A program made the position numbers and the translations under genes. This document shows positions 1 through 8,036 of a DNA stretch of 64,000 bases, piece after piece; within the stretch, counting starts at the first letter, position 1; each line of letters opens with the position of its first letter. The stretch comes from Plantibacter sp. ME-Dv--P-122b. Lineage in GTDB: Bacteria > Actinomycetota > Actinomycetes > Actinomycetales > Microbacteriaceae. The notes under the pieces were generated by a model, which saw only the letters and a list, made by a program, of their open reading frames with translations, was not told where the DNA came from and did no database searches. The stretch covers positions 78,728 to 142,727 of the forward strand of contig NZ_JARVSC010000010.1 of assembly GCF_030209375.1 (NCBI RefSeq), given 5' to 3'.

Positions 1-476
1 CCGAGATCGCCTGGCGGATCACCCCGGGGAACGCCTCGCCACTCACCGACGGCGCGTCCGCAGCGCTCATCATGAGCGAGGTCCGGGCGCTCGAGCTGGG
101 GCTCACGCCGCGTGCGCGTTTCGTCTCCTTCGCCGCGGTCGGGAGTGACCCGATCGAGATGCTCACCGGGATCCTCCCCGCCACCCGCCGCATCCTCGAG
201 CGCAGCGGGCTCGACATCGACGACATCGACGCCTTCGAGGTCAACGAGGCGTTCGCCTCCGTCCCGCTCGCGTGGCAACGCGAGTTCGGGGTCGACGACG
301 ACCGGCTCAACCCGCGCGGCGGCGCGATCGCCCTCGGCCACCCGCTCGGCGCCTCCGGGACGAAGCTCCTCGCCACGCTCCTCGGCCAGCTCGAGGCGAC
401 CGGCGGCCGCTACGGTCTGCAGACGATGTGCGAGGGCGGCGGCATGGCCAACGCGACGATCATCGAGCGCCTCTGA
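1..476 (+). CDS. acetyl-CoA acyltransferase (thiolase), C-terminal part
   Basis: The gene enters from the left edge; reading from base 3 gives the typical thiolase stretch GNASPLTDGASAA. The visible C-terminal domain has the NEAFA motif, the catalytic His in GHPLGASG and the catalytic Cys in MCEGGG. Thiolases cleave 3-ketoacyl-CoA with CoA to give acetyl-CoA, or run the reverse condensation, in the cytoplasm. It is followed after 31 nt by an SDR and then a crotonase, the expected partners in beta-oxidation. Which substrate it uses cannot be told from the C-terminus. The methionine at 72 is internal and is not the start. Confidence 0.93.
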   Translation, partial: EIAWRITPGNASPLTDGASAALIMSEVRALELGLTPRARFVSFAAVGSDPIEMLTGILPATRRILERSGLDIDDIDAFEVNEAFASVPLAWQREFGVDDDRLNPRGGAIALGHPLGASGTKLLATLLGQLEATGGRYGLQTMCEGGGMANATIIERL

Positions 477-507
477 TGGGCGACCACCACGTGAAGGGAA
501 CCACCAC

Positions 508-1287
508 ATGGATGTGACCGGCAGTTCGGCGATCGTCACCGGCGGTGCCTCGGGACTCGGATTCGCGACCGCGACGCGACTGGCGGGCGCCGGTGCGCGC
601 GTCGTGCTCGTCGACCTCCCCGGGTCACCCGGGGCGGAGCGGGCCGAGGAGCTCGGCGGGTTCGCGACCTTCGTGCCCGCCGACGTCACCGACGGCGAGC
701 AGGTGCAGGCGGCGGTCGAAGCGGCGGTGTCGCGTGGCCCCCTGCGGGTCGTCGTGAACTGCGCCGGCATCGCGCCACCGGCGAAGGTGCTCGGCCGCGA
801 CGGCCCGGCGGACCTCGGGGCCTTCGAACGCGTCCTGCGCGTCAACGTCCTCGGCACCTTCAATGTCATCCGGCTCACCGCCGACGCGATGCAGCACAAT
901 GATCCGGACGGCGACCCAGTCGACGGCGCCGGGGACCGCGGCGTCATCGTCAACACCGCGTCCGTCGCCGCCTTCGACGGACAGATCGGCCAGCCCGCCT
1001 ACGCCGCGTCCAAGGGTGCGGTGCATTCGATGACGCTGCCGATCGCCCGCGAGCTGGCGCGCTTCGGGATCCGGGTCGTGACGATCGCGCCCGGCATCAT
1101 GGAGACGCCCATGCTCGCCGGGCTGCCCGAGGCGGCGCAGGAATCGCTCGGGCACCAGGTGCCCTACCCGGCCCGCCTCGGCCGTCCCGACGAGTACGCC
1201 GCGCTCGCGCTGCACATCGTCGAGAACGGCTACCTCAACGGTGAGACGATCCGCCTCGACGGCGCGATCCGGATGGCGCCGAAATGA
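508..1287 (+). CDS. SDR dehydrogenase, 3-hydroxyacyl-CoA dehydrogenase type 2-like
   Basis: This is a 259-residue short-chain dehydrogenase. It has the N-terminal TGGASGLG nucleotide-binding motif, the NCAG motif and the YAASK active-site pair (Tyr and Lys). The start at 508 is preceded by GAAGGGA. The order of sequence features and the ending (NGETIRLDGAIRM) resemble human HSD17B10-type 3-hydroxyacyl-CoA dehydrogenases, which oxidise 3-hydroxyacyl-CoA with NAD. That role fits its place between a thiolase and a crotonase. The specific substrate is inferred from the neighbours only. Confidence 0.85.
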   Translation: MDVTGSSAIVTGGASGLGFATATRLAGAGARVVLVDLPGSPGAERAEELGGFATFVPADVTDGEQVQAAVEAAVSRGPLRVVVNCAGIAPPAKVLGRDGPADLGAFERVLRVNVLGTFNVIRLTADAMQHNDPDGDPVDGAGDRGVIVNTASVAAFDGQIGQPAYAASKGAVHSMTLPIARELARFGIRVVTIAPGIMETPMLAGLPEAAQESLGHQVPYPARLGRPDEYAALALHIVENGYLNGETIRLDGAIRMAPK

Positions 1288-1336
1288 CCGGCGCTCCGAT
1301 GCCGACGAACCCATCCACCGACCAGGGAGTCACTCC

Positions 1337-2170
1337 GTGACCAGCGACGACACCATCCTCTTCGAGGTGAGCGACGGCCTCGCGCACCTCACGCTCAACC
1401 GGCCCGCGAGCCTCAACGCGATCGACGACCGAGCGGCCAGACGGTGGCGCGACCTCGCCCTCGAGATCGCGGAGCGCGACGACGTCCGGGCGGTCCTGTT
1501 CGACGCCAACGGACCGGCGTTCTGTGCGGGCGGTGACGTCCTCGCGATGTCGCGGATGGGTGACGGCAGCCCAGGGTCGACTGGCGCCTTCGTCACCGAG
1601 CTCGCCGACATCATCCACGAGGGCCACCGGACTCTGCAGTCGGTCGCGAAGCCGATCGTCGCCGCCGTCCAAGGGGCTGTCGCGGGCGGCGGACTGGGGT
1701 TCATGCTCGTCGCCGACGTGATCGTCGCGTCCGACCGGGCGAAGTTCGTCAGCAAGTACGCCGACATCGGCCTCACGCCCGACTGCGGCGTGAGCACCCT
1801 GTTGCCCGAGGCGGTCGGGATGCGTCGGGCGCTCGAGCTCACCCTCGGCCCGCGGATGCTGAGCGCCGACGAGGCACTCGACTGGGGGCTCGTGACCGAA
1901 GTGGTCCCCGCCGAGCAGCTCGACGCCCGCGCCCGCGAGGTGGCCGCGTTCTGGTTGGCGGGAGCCACGGCCGCGTTCGGTCAGGCGAGGCGGCTGCTGC
2001 GCGAGAGCGTCGGCCGCGGCTACCAGGACGCCCTCGACGACGAAGCCCGCACGATCGGCGTGGCGATCGAGACGCCCGAGTCGGTCGCGCGCGTCGCAGC
2101 GTTCGCCGCCGCGTCGGCGAAGCGCGCCGCCGCGTCGACCACCACCACCCCGAAGGAGCCCACCGCATGA
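1337..2170 (+). CDS. enoyl-CoA hydratase/isomerase family protein
   Basis: A 277-residue crotonase-fold protein read from the GTG at 1337, which sits 8 nt after an AGGGAG ribosome site. CoA-binding and oxyanion-hole motifs are visible (GPAFCAGGDV and VAGGGLGF). The segment IGLTPDCG carries the Asp used by PaaG-type isomerases rather than the Glu pair of classical hydratases, so it may be an isomerase or a hydratase of branched or cyclic acyl-CoA. Its stop overlaps the next start as ATGA, so the two are translationally coupled. It belongs to the thiolase operon. Confidence 0.85.
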   Translation: MTSDDTILFEVSDGLAHLTLNRPASLNAIDDRAARRWRDLALEIAERDDVRAVLFDANGPAFCAGGDVLAMSRMGDGSPGSTGAFVTELADIIHEGHRTLQSVAKPIVAAVQGAVAGGGLGFMLVADVIVASDRAKFVSKYADIGLTPDCGVSTLLPEAVGMRRALELTLGPRMLSADEALDWGLVTEVVPAEQLDARAREVAAFWLAGATAAFGQARRLLRESVGRGYQDALDDEARTIGVAIETPESVARVAAFAAASAKRAAASTTTTPKEPTA

Positions 2171-2991
2171 CCACCCTCGCCGGCAAGACCATCCTCATGT
2201 CGGGCGGCAGCCGCGGCATCGGCCTCGCGATCGCCCTGCGTGCCGCCCGCGACGGCGCGAACGTCGCGATCCTCGCCAAGACCGACACCCCCGACCCGCG
2301 CCTCGAGGGGACGATCCACACCGCGGCGGACGCGATCCGCGAGGCCGGTGGGCGGGCGCTCCCGATCCTCGGCGACGTCCGGAACGACGACGACATCACC
2401 CGGGCCGTGTTCGAGACGGCCGGTGAGTTCGGCGGCATCGACATCGTCGTCAACAACGCGAGCGTCATCAGCCTCGCGCGCACCCTCGACCTCGACGCGA
2501 AGCGGTACGACCTCATGCAGGACGTGAACGTGCGCGGGACCTTCATGCTGTCGCGGGCGGCCATCCCGATGCTCAAGGACGCCGAGAACCCGCACATCCT
2601 CTCGCTGTCACCGCCGCTCAACCTCGACCCGAAGTGGCTCGGCGCCCACACCGGCTACACGCTCGCGAAGTACGGGATGTCGATGGTGACGCTCGGTCTC
2701 GCGGCCGAATTCGGGCGCGACGGCATCGCCGCGAACACGCTCTGGCCGAAGACGACGATCAAGACGGCGGCCGTCGGCAACATCCTCGGCGGTGAAGCGC
2801 TCCTGGCGAAGAGCCGCACCCCGGAGATCTACGCCGACGCGGCCTACGAGGTCCTGACGGCGCCGTCGCGTGAGCTCACGGGTCGGTCGCTCATCGTGGA
2901 GGACGTCCTCGCCGAGGCCGGGGTCACCGACCTCGCCAAGTACTCGCCGGGCGTCGACGAGTCGGAGCTCTATCCCGACATCTTCCTGTAG
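2167..2991 (+). CDS. SDR family oxidoreductase, HSDL2-like
   Basis: A 274-residue SDR with SGGSRGIG at the N-terminus, a VNNAS motif and the active-site YTLAK (Tyr and Lys). The long insert after the Rossmann motif (AKTDTPDPRLEGTIHTAAD) and the region SPPLNLDPKW are typical of the HSDL2 branch, which is linked to fatty-acid metabolism and whose true substrate is unsettled. The start overlaps the crotonase stop by 4 nt, so it is the last enzyme gene of the acyl-CoA operon. Confidence 0.83.
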   Translation: MTTLAGKTILMSGGSRGIGLAIALRAARDGANVAILAKTDTPDPRLEGTIHTAADAIREAGGRALPILGDVRNDDDITRAVFETAGEFGGIDIVVNNASVISLARTLDLDAKRYDLMQDVNVRGTFMLSRAAIPMLKDAENPHILSLSPPLNLDPKWLGAHTGYTLAKYGMSMVTLGLAAEFGRDGIAANTLWPKTTIKTAAVGNILGGEALLAKSRTPEIYADAAYEVLTAPSRELTGRSLIVEDVLAEAGVTDLAKYSPGVDESELYPDIFL

Positions 2992-3054
2992 CGGCGGCTG
3001 GACCTGTCCGCTGACGGCAGAACGTGTGCTCCCCGGGCCTGGCCGACCCGCGCC

Positions 3055-3060
3055 TACAGT
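3055..3060 (+). promoter_or_regulatory. -10 box TACAGT of the XRE gene
   Basis: TACAGT fits the TANNNT pattern seen throughout the window. It lies 48 nt before the start at 3109, so this gene, unlike many others here, would have a leader with a ribosome site (GGAAGGAG, 3096-3103). Confidence 0.4.
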
Positions 3061-3108
3061 GAGAGCACGCGGTCACCGAGCCCGCGCCCGCAGCCGGAAG
3101 GAGTCGCC

Positions 3109-3441
3109 ATGTTGTACCGCGAAGCCCTCGGCGCGGCCCTGCGCACGCGTCGGCTCGAACAGGGGCGCACCCTGCAGGACGTCGCGACCGCCGCAGCCGT
3201 CTCGACGCCGTACCTGTCGGAGATCGAACGCGGCCGGAAGGACGCCTCCTCCGAGGTGGTCGTGACCATCGCCGATGCCCTCCGCACCCGCCTCGACGCG
3301 CTCATGTTCGACATCGCCGAGCGCTTCGAGACCGCGGCGGCTCCGATCGTCGTCGAGCTGTCGCCAGCCGAGGACGCGCTCGCCGACGCGACGATCACCC
3401 CGTTGCGCCCGACGGCCGATCCGCAGCTGCTCGCCGCCTGA
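3109..3441 (+). CDS. small XRE-family transcriptional regulator
   Basis: A 110-residue protein with one helix-turn-helix (residues about 8-60: [20 protein letters not shown], then [12 protein letters not shown]), followed by a short acidic tail with no sensor domain. GGAAGGAG at 5 nt spacing supports the ATG at 3109. It lies between the acyl-CoA operon and the divergent unknown gene/prp operon. It could control either, for example through the inverted repeat at 4124-4154, but that is only positional inference. Confidence 0.85.
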   Translation: MLYREALGAALRTRRLEQGRTLQDVATAAAVSTPYLSEIERGRKDASSEVVVTIADALRTRLDALMFDIAERFETAAAPIVVELSPAEDALADATITPLRPTADPQLLAA

Positions 3442-3526
3442 CCCCGACCGTCGGCGACCGTCCGGACACGGTGCTTCGGCCCGCCAGGTGACGGCCAGCC
3501 GCTCGCTCGGCCCGCCGCTCGCTCCG

Positions 3527-3988
3527 TCAGCCGCGGGCGAGTGCCTCGAAGGTCCCGTGGAGGATCGGCTCTGCCGTCTCCCACGTCGTGGCCTCGTCCC
3601 AATCGCCGAGGTCGGTGACCTCGGCGTGGCGACCGGCCTGGTGCTTCGGCTCGGGATCGCCCGGGAGCCGCAGGCGCTGGGTGAACCCTCCGGTCGTCCG
3701 GTCGAAGTCGAGCACGTGGAAGGCGACGTTCCGGTTCCAGTCCTCGGAGGGCCACGAGATGAAGTTCACGCGCACCCGCTCAGCGGACAGCGGCCCCTCG
3801 GCCACGTAACTGCCGGGGTGGTCCTCGCCCGGCGACAGGATGCGGTACGCACCGTTCGAGCAGTAGAGCAGCAGGGCCGGCACGAACGGCTTCTCCGCGA
3901 ACAGTTCGGTGTAGTGGAGCGCCTCGGCTCGGACCACGTCGCCGAACAGGTGCGGGGTCTGCGGTGCCCCAGGGGTGTGCATCGGCAC
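3527..3988 (-). CDS. hypothetical protein
   Basis: I do not recognise this family. It would be a soluble protein of about 153 residues, rich in aromatic residues ([19 protein letters not shown] and [14 protein letters not shown]), with no signal peptide or membrane segment. The start is chosen at the GTG at 3988, 6 nt from AGGAGA (3995-4000). The in-frame ATG at 3982 is also possible, with 12 nt spacing. It is convergent with the XRE gene and divergent from prpD, sharing the 270-nt promoter region. The fold could be a small ligand-binding or cupin-like domain, but nothing in the sequence proves this. Confidence 0.7.
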   Translation of the reverse strand: MPMHTPGAPQTPHLFGDVVRAEALHYTELFAEKPFVPALLLYCSNGAYRILSPGEDHPGSYVAEGPLSAERVRVNFISWPSEDWNRNVAFHVLDFDRTTGGFTQRLRLPGDPEPKHQAGRHAEVTDLGDWDEATTWETAEPILHGTFEALARG

Positions 3989-4123
3989 GGTCGTCTCCTT
4001 CGGTTCGTCAGGGGTCGGTACGCGTGTCACTCTGGCCGCGGCCGCCGTATGCGCGGTGTACGCGGGCTGGGTGGATGCGGAGAACGAGGCTGGTATTCCA
4101 CGGCGCCAGGAGGACGGCGCGAC

Positions 4124-4154
4124 AACAGGACCGTTCCGCGTGAAATGTCCTGTT
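4124..4154. promoter_or_regulatory. inverted repeat upstream of prpD, candidate operator
   Basis: AACAGGAC (4124-4131) and GTCCTGTT (4147-4154) form perfect 8-nt arms separated by 15 nt. They lie in the divergent region between the unknown gene and prpD, about 45-75 nt before the prpD -10 box. An activator or repressor site for propionate control is plausible. Confidence 0.4.
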
Positions 4155-4196
4155 CCCGGGCGGTTCTCCTGCTGCGGCGCGACGGACCCGCGGGCG

Positions 4197-4202
4197 TAGG
4201 CT
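4197..4202 (+). promoter_or_regulatory. -10 box TAGGCT of prpDBC
   Basis: TAGGCT lies 56 nt before the GTG start of prpD; the leader then carries GAAAGGA at 4246-4252. This is the only -10-like box I see before the operon. Confidence 0.4.
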
Positions 4203-4258
4203 GGAGGATGCGACGCCCCGCAGCACACTCGGACGGGCCGCACCCGAAAGGAACACCC

Positions 4259-5782
4259 GTGATCCAGCACCACCTGCGCGTCCACCGCAGCGACGAGAAC
4301 CTCGCCCGCGAAGGACAGCTCGCCTGGCAGCTCGCCCGCGTCGCGACCGATCCGGTGGAGGTGACCCCCGAGGTCGTCGACATGATCATCAACCGGGTGA
4401 TCGACAACGCCGCCGTCGCAGCCGCCTCGCTCACGCGCCGGCCCGTCTCCTCGGCTCGCGCCCAGGCGCTCAGTCACCCCGTCAGCACGGGCGGCGACGG
4501 TGCCACGGTGTTCGGGCCCGACCTCGCCCGCCGCGTCTCACCGGAATGGGCGGCCTGGGCCAACGGCGTCGCCGTACGGGAGCTCGACTTCCACGACACC
4601 TTCCTCGCCGCCGAGTACTCGCACCCGGGCGACAACATCCCGCCCATCGTCGCGGTGGCGCAGCACGTCGGCTGCACGGGCGCCGACCTGGTCCGCGGGA
4701 TCGCGACCGGCTACGAGATCCAGATCGACCTCGCGAAGGCGATCAGCCTGCACCGACACAAGATCGACCACGTCGCACACCTCGGCCCGAGCGCCGCGGC
4801 CGGCATCGGCACGATGCTCGGCCTCGATCAGGCCACCATCCACCAGGCGATCGGCCAGGCGCTCCACACCACGACGGCCACCCGCCAGTCGCGCAAGGGC
4901 GAGATCTCCACGTGGAAGGCGCACGCTCCCGCGTTCGCCGGCAAGATGGCGGTCGAGGCCGTCGACCGGGCGATGCGCGGCGAGACCAGCCCGTCGCCGA
5001 TCTACGAGGGAGAGGACGGCGTGGTCGCCTGGCTGCTCGACGGCCCCGACGCCTCCTACGACGTCCCGTTGCCCGGCGCCGGTGAACCGAAGCTCGCGAT
5101 CCTCGACTCCTTCACGAAGGAGCACTCGGCCGAGTACCAGGCGCAGGCATGGATCGACCTCGCCCGCAAGCTGCACCATGAGCACCCGGAAGTCCTCCTG
5201 CCCGGAGTCGTGGACCGCATCGTCCTCCACACCTCGCACCACACGCACTACGTCATCGGCTCCGGCGCGAACGACCCGCAGAAGTACGACCCGACGGCGT
5301 CTCGCGAGACGCTCGACCACTCCATCCCCTACATCGTCGCGGTGGCGCTGCAGGACGGCGCGTGGCACCACGTCGACTCCTACCGTCCCGAACGCGCCAC
5401 CCGCGCCGACACCGTCGAGCTGTGGCACCGGATCTCGACGGCGGAGGACGCGGAGTGGACGCGCCGCTACCACTCGCTGGACCCGGCCGAACAGGCGTTC
5501 GGCGGGCGCATCGAGATCACGCTCACGGACGGATCGACCATCGTCGACGAGATCGCCGTCGCCGACGCCCACCCGCTCGGCGCCCGGCCGTTCGCGCGCG
5601 CCGACTACGTCCACAAGTTCCGCACGCTCGCCGCCGACGTCCTCGACCCGGAGGAGATCGAGCGTTTCCTCGCGCTCGCCGAACGCCTCCCGGAGCTCGA
5701 CGCCGACGAGGTCAAGCAGCTGAGCATCCAGGCCGCCTCCGGGGTCCTCGCCTCGGCACCCCACCCGACCGGCCTGTTCTGA
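4259..5782 (+). CDS. prpD: 2-methylcitrate dehydratase, MmgE/PrpD family
   Basis: A 507-residue MmgE/PrpD protein, the family's usual length. GAAAGGA precedes the GTG start. Family features include the N-terminal helical domain, [14 protein letters not shown], the VGHCTG-like stretch [13 protein letters not shown], the [13 protein letters not shown] segment and the C-terminal [18 protein letters not shown]. The enzyme dehydrates 2-methylcitrate to 2-methyl-cis-aconitate in the cytoplasmic methylcitrate cycle, which turns propionyl-CoA plus oxaloacetate into pyruvate plus succinate. It is first in prpD-prpB-prpC. The upstream beta-oxidation operon would yield propionyl-CoA from odd-chain or branched acids. 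Confidence 0.95.
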   Translation: MIQHHLRVHRSDENLAREGQLAWQLARVATDPVEVTPEVVDMIINRVIDNAAVAAASLTRRPVSSARAQALSHPVSTGGDGATVFGPDLARRVSPEWAAWANGVAVRELDFHDTFLAAEYSHPGDNIPPIVAVAQHVGCTGADLVRGIATGYEIQIDLAKAISLHRHKIDHVAHLGPSAAAGIGTMLGLDQATIHQAIGQALHTTTATRQSRKGEISTWKAHAPAFAGKMAVEAVDRAMRGETSPSPIYEGEDGVVAWLLDGPDASYDVPLPGAGEPKLAILDSFTKEHSAEYQAQAWIDLARKLHHEHPEVLLPGVVDRIVLHTSHHTHYVIGSGANDPQKYDPTASRETLDHSIPYIVAVALQDGAWHHVDSYRPERATRADTVELWHRISTAEDAEWTRRYHSLDPAEQAFGGRIEITLTDGSTIVDEIAVADAHPLGARPFARADYVHKFRTLAADVLDPEEIERFLALAERLPELDADEVKQLSIQAASGVLASAPHPTGLF

Positions 5783-5813
5783 TGCCGGCCGACCTCCAGA
5801 AGGGACTGCGCTG

Positions 5814-6713
5814 ATGCTGTACAGCGAGACCACGCCGGCGGAGAAGCGCCGGCTGTTCCGGGAGCGGCTCGCCACTAGTGAGCTGCTGCGCTTCCCGGGC
5901 GCGTTCAACCCGCTCTCGGCGAGGCTCATCGAGCAGAAGGGCTTCGACGGCGTCTACATCTCCGGCGCGGTGCTCTCCGCCGATCTCGGGCTGCCCGACA
6001 TCGGACTGACGACCCTCACCGAGGTCGCCGGTCGCGCCAAGCAGATCGCCCGGATGACCGAGCTGCCCGCGATCGTCGACGCCGACACCGGCTTCGGCGA
6101 GCCGATGAACGTCGCGCGCACCGTCCAGGAGATCGAGGACGCCGGGCTCGCCGGGCTCCACATCGAAGACCAGGTCAACCCGAAGCGCTGCGGCCACCTC
6201 GACGGCAAGCAGGTCGTCGACACCTCCACCGCGCTCGGCCGGATCCGTGCCGCCGTCGACGCCCGGCGCGATGCGAACCTGCTCATCATGGCGCGCACCG
6301 ACATCGCCGCCGTCGACGGGCTCGACGCCGCGATCGAACGGGCCAAGCAGCTCGTCGACGCCGGAGCCGACGCGATCTTCCCCGAGGCGATGCGGTCGCT
6401 CGAGGAGTTCGCCGCCGTCCGCGACGCGGTCGACGTGCCGATCCTCGCCAACATGACGGAGTTCGGCAAGAGCGAGCTGTTCACGAGTCAGCAGCTCGCC
6501 GATGTGGGCGTGAACATCGTCATCTGGCCGGTGTCGCTCCTCCGCATCGCGATGGGCGCCGCGGGTCGCGCGCTCGACACGCTGAACGACGAGGGCTCGC
6601 TCACGAGCAAGCTCGGTGAGATGCAGCACCGCGCCGATCTCTACGAACTGATCGACTACGAGGGCTACAACCGCTTCGACACCTCGGTCTTCAACTTCAC
6701 CATCGACCGGTAG
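5814..6713 (+). CDS. prpB: methylisocitrate lyase
   Basis: A 299-residue member of the isocitrate lyase/PEP mutase family. Metal-binding residues occur in DADTGFGEP, and the catalytic loop has the form KRCGH, the signature of PrpB (KKCGH in Salmonella). It cleaves 2-methylisocitrate to pyruvate and succinate. It starts 31 nt after prpD and is preceded by AGAAGGGA. The middle gene of the prp operon. Confidence 0.95.
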   Translation: MLYSETTPAEKRRLFRERLATSELLRFPGAFNPLSARLIEQKGFDGVYISGAVLSADLGLPDIGLTTLTEVAGRAKQIARMTELPAIVDADTGFGEPMNVARTVQEIEDAGLAGLHIEDQVNPKRCGHLDGKQVVDTSTALGRIRAAVDARRDANLLIMARTDIAAVDGLDAAIERAKQLVDAGADAIFPEAMRSLEEFAAVRDAVDVPILANMTEFGKSELFTSQQLADVGVNIVIWPVSLLRIAMGAAGRALDTLNDEGSLTSKLGEMQHRADLYELIDYEGYNRFDTSVFNFTIDR

Positions 6714-6748
6714 GCGTCCCTCACCGGTGAACACCACCTGGGTCTCCG

Positions 6749-6820
6749 CTCCCCGAGCTTGTCGAGGGGCGAGCCGGGTGCCAGGCTCGACCAAGACACT
6801 TCGACAGGCTCAGTGACCGG
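6749..6820. repeat. D-type dispersed palindrome between prpB and prpC
   Basis: The left arm contains CGAGCTTGTCGAGGGGCGA (about 6753-6772) and the right arm CTTCGACAGGCTCAGTGACC (6799-6818). This is one copy of the window's D repeat family, inserted inside the prp operon only 23 nt before prpC. As a hairpin it could reduce read-through or stabilise the upstream mRNA end. Confidence 0.75.
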
Positions 6821-6842
6821 AGCCGCCGCAAAGGAGCAACGC

Positions 6843-7967
6843 ATGACCGAAGCGACCAGCGACATCAAGAAGGGTCTCGCCGGCGTCGTCGTCGACGTGA
6901 CGGGCGTCTCGAAGGTGAACCCGGAGACGAACTCCCTGCTCTACCGCGGGTATCCGGTCCAGGAGCTCGCCGAGCACTGCAGCTTCGAGCAGGTCGCGTA
7001 CCTGCTCTGGAACGGCGAACTGCCCACGGACGCCGAACTCACCGAGTTCACGGCGTTGGAGCGGGGCCAGCGTGCGCTCGACGACAACGTCAAGGCGGCC
7101 ATCGACCTCCTGCCGACGACGAGCCACCCGATGGACGCCCTCCGGACGGCCGTCAGCGTGATCGGCGCGAACGACCCGACCGCCGAGACGAACACCCCTG
7201 AGGCCAACGCGGTGAAGGCCGCGAGCCTGTACGCGAAGCTGCCCGCGATCGTCGCCTACGACCAGCGCCGCCGCCACGGCCTCGAGCTCATCCCACCGCG
7301 CGACGACCTCGGATACAGCGCCAACTTCCTCTTCATGACCTTCGGCGAGGAGGCCGATCCGGTCGTCGTCGACGCCTTCGACGTCTCGATGATCCTCTAC
7401 GCGGAGCACTCCTTCAACGCGTCGACGTTCACCGCCCGGGTCATCACCTCGACCCTCAGCGACCTGTACTCGGCGGTCACCGGCGCGATCGGCGCACTCA
7501 AGGGCGCCCTGCACGGTGGCGCGAACGAGGCCGTCATGCACGTCTTCGACGAGATCGGGACCGCTGACCGGGCAAGTGCGTGGCTCGACGCGGCGCTCGC
7601 CGAGAAGCGCAAGATCATGGGCTTCGGACACCGGGTCTACAAGAACGGCGACTCGCGCGTGCCGACGATGCTCAAGGCGCTCGAGCGGCTCGCCGAGCAC
7701 TACGGCAAGCCCGAGATCCTCGAGTTGTACACGACGCTCGAAGCGGACATGGTCGCGCGGAAGAACATCAAGCCGAACCTCGACTACCCCTCGGGCCCGG
7801 CGTACAACCTGATCGGGTTCGACACGGCCACGTTCACGCCGCTGTTCGTCGCCGCTCGCATCGTCGGGTGGACGGCACACATCGCCGAGCAGCTGGCGTC
7901 GAACGCGCTCATCCGCCCGCTGTCCGAATACGTCGGGCCCGACGAGCGGCACGTGCCGACCGACTGA
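6843..7967 (+). CDS. prpC: 2-methylcitrate synthase (citrate synthase family)
   Basis: A 374-residue type II-like citrate synthase. Active-site regions are seen: LHGGANEAVM with the first His, GFGHRVY with the second His, and the Asp in NLDYPSGP. The N-terminus, starting directly with GLAGVVVDVTGVSKV and the short VQELAEHC region, is typical of methylcitrate synthases rather than the longer housekeeping GltA. It condenses propionyl-CoA with oxaloacetate. AAAGGAG ends 7 nt before the ATG at 6843. It closes the prpDBC operon after the D repeat. Confidence 0.94.
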   Translation: MTEATSDIKKGLAGVVVDVTGVSKVNPETNSLLYRGYPVQELAEHCSFEQVAYLLWNGELPTDAELTEFTALERGQRALDDNVKAAIDLLPTTSHPMDALRTAVSVIGANDPTAETNTPEANAVKAASLYAKLPAIVAYDQRRRHGLELIPPRDDLGYSANFLFMTFGEEADPVVVDAFDVSMILYAEHSFNASTFTARVITSTLSDLYSAVTGAIGALKGALHGGANEAVMHVFDEIGTADRASAWLDAALAEKRKIMGFGHRVYKNGDSRVPTMLKALERLAEHYGKPEILELYTTLEADMVARKNIKPNLDYPSGPAYNLIGFDTATFTPLFVAARIVGWTAHIAEQLASNALIRPLSEYVGPDERHVPTD

Positions 7968-8022
7968 GCGGCGAGTTCTCCACAGATTCGGCGGCGCCAC
8001 CCACGGCGATATTCCAGATGAG

Positions 8023-8028
8023 TAGTCT
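8023..8028 (+). promoter_or_regulatory. -10 box TAGTCT, leaderless start of the 608-residue secreted protein
   Basis: TAGTCT ends 8 nt before the GTG at 8037 and no ribosome site is present, so transcription probably begins at or near the start codon. Confidence 0.5.
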
Positions 8029-8036
8029 CGGTCCTC

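Noticed and set aside
3275..4258. Apparent N-terminal extension of PrpD reaching back over the XRE and unknown genes
   Set aside because: The frame is merely open. PrpD similarity starts after the GTG at 4259, which has a ribosome site and gives the family's normal length.
5712..6794. Minus-strand frame of 360 codons opposite prpB
   Set aside because: prpB carries all catalytic motifs; the opposite frame is a Val/Asp/Glu/Arg-rich shadow.
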